Assembly: GCA_964456185.1 (NCBI GenBank) | Contig: CAYVZZ010000103.1 | Span: 1-8,036 of the forward strand | DNA length: 8,036 bases | Reading direction: 5' to 3' | Source: CAYVZZ01 sp964456185 | GTDB taxonomy: Bacteria > Pseudomonadota > Gammaproteobacteria > Pseudomonadales > Alcanivoracaceae | Shown here: one piece after another, positions 5,853 through 8,036 of the stretch | Numbering within the stretch: the stretch's first letter is position 1 | Layout of the letters: each line of letters opens with the position of its first letter | The notes under the pieces: model-generated | Told to the model about the DNA's origin: nothing | The model's database searches: none | What the model saw: the letters and a program-made list of their open reading frames with translations, nothing else | Program-made: the position numbers and the translations under genes

Positions 5853-8036
5853 GTGTCAGTTCAAAGCCAATTAGAGCAAGCCCTAGCACAGCGTATTTTA
5901 ATTCTTGATGGGGCCATGGGAACGGCGATTCAAAACCTCAAGCTAAGTGAGGCGGACTTTCGCGGCGAGCGCTTTGCCGACTGGCCGCAAGATGTAAAAG
6001 GCAACAACGACCTGCTGTGTTTGACCAAGCCCGATGCGATAACCGGTATTCACGCATCTTATCTAGAGGCTGGCGCCGACATTATCGAAACCAATACCTT
6101 CAACGCCACCTGCATTGCCTTGTCGGATTATGGCATGCAGGATCTGGCCTATGAAATCAATGAAGCCGCAGCCGGCATCGCCCGTGCCGCCGCCGATGCC
6201 GCCACAAAAGAAACACCAGAAAAGCCCCGTTATGTAGCCGGTGTGATAGGGCCGACTAACCGGACGGCCAACATCAGCCCTGATGTGAACGACCCGGCTT
6301 TCCGTAACGTTAGTTTTGATGAATTAGTCGACGCCTACACTGAAAGCATTGGCGGTTTACTCGCGGGTGGTGCCGACCTTTTACTCGTTGAAACCATCTT
6401 CGACACGCTAAACGCCAAAGCGGCTGTGTATGCGATCAAGAAATATGAGGACGATCATAACGTCGACATTCCAGTGATGATTTCCGGCACCATCACCGAT
6501 GCGTCAGGCCGCACGCTAACTGGCCAAACAACCGAAGCCTTTTATAATTCATTGCGTCACGCCGACCCCATCACCTTTGGCCTTAACTGCGCACTGGGGC
6601 CGAAAGAACTACGTCCTTATATGGCTGAGCTGTCGCGCATCAGCGAAGGGTTTGTATCGGCTCACCCCAATGCTGGCCTACCCAACGAAATGGCCGAGTA
6701 TGATCTTACTCCCGAAGACATGGCCGCCGAAGTGGGCGACTGGGCAAAACAAGGCTATCTCAATATTGTTGGTGGTTGCTGTGGCACCACGCCTGAGCAC
6801 ATTCGTGCTATCGCCGACGCCGTGGCCGATTACGCGCCGCGGCAACGACCCGAGGTAAAAAAAGCACTGCGCCTAAGCGGCCTAGAGCCATTGACCATTG
6901 ACGACGATTCACTGTTCGTCAATGTTGGTGAACGTACCAATGTCACCGGCTCAGCACGCTTCCTGCGATTGATTAAAGATGGCGATTATGAAACCGCATT
7001 GGAAGTGGCTCGCCAACAGGTTGAAGCTGGCGCTCAGGTCATTGATATCAACATGGATGAAGGCCTGCTAGACGCCGTGGAATGCATGGAGCGGTTCCTC
7101 AAGCTGGTGGCCGCCGAGCCAGACATCTGCAAAGTGCCCATCATGATTGATGCCTCCAAGTTTGAGGTTATCAAAGCCGGGCTAAAGTGCATTCAGGGCA
7201 AGCCCATCGTCAACTCCATTTCCATGAAAGAAGGCGAAGAGCCCTTCCTACGCGAAGCCCGTGAATTACGCCGCTATGGCGCAGCGGCCGTGGTGATGGC
7301 GTTCGATGAAGAAGGCCAGGCTGACACCCGCGAGAGTAAATTCCGCATTTGTGAGCGCGCCTACAACCTACTGGTAAACGATGGCTTCCCGCCGGAAGAC
7401 ATTATTTTTGACCCCAATATTTTCCCTGTCGCCACCGGCATTGAAGAACACCAAAACTACGGCATCGATTTCATCGAGGCCACCGGCGATATCAAACAAA
7501 ACCTGCCCTACTGTAAAGTGTCTGGCGGCCTGTCCAATGTCTCCTTCTCTTTCCGTGGCAACAATCCGGTTCGTGAAGCCCTGCACGCTGTATTCCTTTA
7601 CCACGCCATCGGCAAGGGCATGGACATGGGCATTGTTAATGCCGGTCAGTTGGCCATTTATGACGATTTGGATGAAAAACTGCGTGAAGCCGTTGAAGAC
7701 GTCATTCTCAACCGTCGTGACGATGCCACCGAACGCTTATTGGACATTGCCGAAGAATACCGTGGCGATGGCAGCGGCGCGCAAAAGAAAGATGACCTGA
7801 GCTGGCGGGAAGCGCCCGTCAACAAGCGCATTGAACATGCCTTATTGAAAGGCATTACGGAATATATTGAAGAGGATACCGAAGAAGCCCGTCAACAGGC
7901 AGACCGCCCGCTGCACGTCATTGAAGGTCCATTAATGGATGGCATGAACGTCGTGGGCGACTTGTTTGGTGCCGGCAAAATGTTTCTCCCGCAGGTGGTG
8001 AAATCTGCCCGTGTGATGAAAAAAGCCGTCGCCTAC
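5853..8036 (+). CDS. metH: Cobalamin-dependent methionine synthase MetH, 3'-truncated by the window
   Basis: MetH transfers the methyl group of 5-methyltetrahydrofolate through cobalamin to homocysteine to make methionine in the cytoplasm. The frame is open for 728 codons from GTG 5853 to the right edge, against about 1227 in E. coli, so roughly the first 60% is here. The homocysteine-binding barrel comes first (ILDGAMGT at 16-23), with zinc ligands Cys246 (GLNCALG) and Cys309-Cys310 (GGCCGTT), matching E. coli 247/310/311. The folate-binding domain begins about FVNVGERTNVTGS (355-367) and includes DINMDEG (398-404). The cap domain of the cobalamin module follows, with NKRIEHALLKGITE from 657 and GPLMDGMNVVGDLFG from 692. 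The window ends at VMKKAVAY, before the DxHxxG loop that supplies the cobalt-ligating His. No frameshift was seen. The organism therefore uses B12, made or imported. Confidence 0.97.
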   Translation, partial: MSVQSQLEQALAQRILILDGAMGTAIQNLKLSEADFRGERFADWPQDVKGNNDLLCLTKPDAITGIHASYLEAGADIIETNTFNATCIALSDYGMQDLAYEINEAAAGIARAAADAATKETPEKPRYVAGVIGPTNRTANISPDVNDPAFRNVSFDELVDAYTESIGGLLAGGADLLLVETIFDTLNAKAAVYAIKKYEDDHNVDIPVMISGTITDASGRTLTGQTTEAFYNSLRHADPITFGLNCALGPKELRPYMAELSRISEGFVSAHPNAGLPNEMAEYDLTPEDMAAEVGDWAKQGYLNIVGGCCGTTPEHIRAIADAVADYAPRQRPEVKKALRLSGLEPLTIDDDSLFVNVGERTNVTGSARFLRLIKDGDYETALEVARQQVEAGAQVIDINMDEGLLDAVECMERFLKLVAAEPDICKVPIMIDASKFEVIKAGLKCIQGKPIVNSISMKEGEEPFLREARELRRYGAAAVVMAFDEEGQADTRESKFRICERAYNLLVNDGFPPEDIIFDPNIFPVATGIEEHQNYGIDFIEATGDIKQNLPYCKVSGGLSNVSFSFRGNNPVREALHAVFLYHAIGKGMDMGIVNAGQLAIYDDLDEKLREAVEDVILNRRDDATERLLDIAEEYRGDGSGAQKKDDLSWREAPVNKRIEHALLKGITEYIEEDTEEARQQADRPLHVIEGPLMDGMNVVGDLFGAGKMFLPQVVKSARVMKKAVAY

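Noticed and set aside
7368..7855. Reading frames on both strands inside metH (minus 7368-7604 and 7658-7855, plus 7381-7800).
   Set aside because: All lie in alternative frames of the uninterrupted MetH coding frame, which carries the conserved motifs.

Overview
The window looks like chromosomal DNA of a free-living gammaproteobacterium, possibly marine. The grounds are protein style (OmpA/Pal domain, DUF481 outer-membrane protein, B12-dependent MetH very close to the enterobacterial form), moderate GC and short intergenic gaps with good Shine-Dalgarno sites. Genus cannot be fixed from the sequence alone. I see no mobile element, CRISPR array, tRNA or rRNA.

Layout, left to right: (1) the 3' end of an OmpA-like gene on +, closed by a strong hairpin terminator. 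(2) A two-gene minus-strand operon of PaaI-type hotdog thioesterases, 2 nt apart. (3) Divergent from it, a plus-strand cysteine-nucleophile alpha/beta hydrolase resembling the class III polyhydroxyalkanoate (PHA) synthase catalytic subunit. (4) Converging on that with a 14-nt gap, an orphan ParA-family ATPase on -. (5) Divergent from ParA, a plus-strand ABC1/ADCK/COQ8-like atypical kinase. (6) A hairpin terminator shared with a converging minus-strand DUF481 outer-membrane beta-barrel. (7) Divergent from that, metH from a GTG start, running off the right edge in the cap domain before the cobalamin-binding loop.

Working together: the thioesterases and the PHA-synthase-like enzyme both fit acyl-CoA chemistry and share a 106-nt divergent control region, so they may be co-regulated. 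The ParA ATPase has no ParB or other partner in the window, so what it positions is unknown; a storage-granule role is a hypothesis only. The COQ8-like kinase points to ubiquinone or isoprenoid-lipid biology. OmpA-like and DUF481 are envelope proteins, and metH is methionine biosynthesis. Apart from the middle cluster this is ordinary housekeeping DNA; I found no clear sign of an undescribed system, and the items worth a second look are modest.
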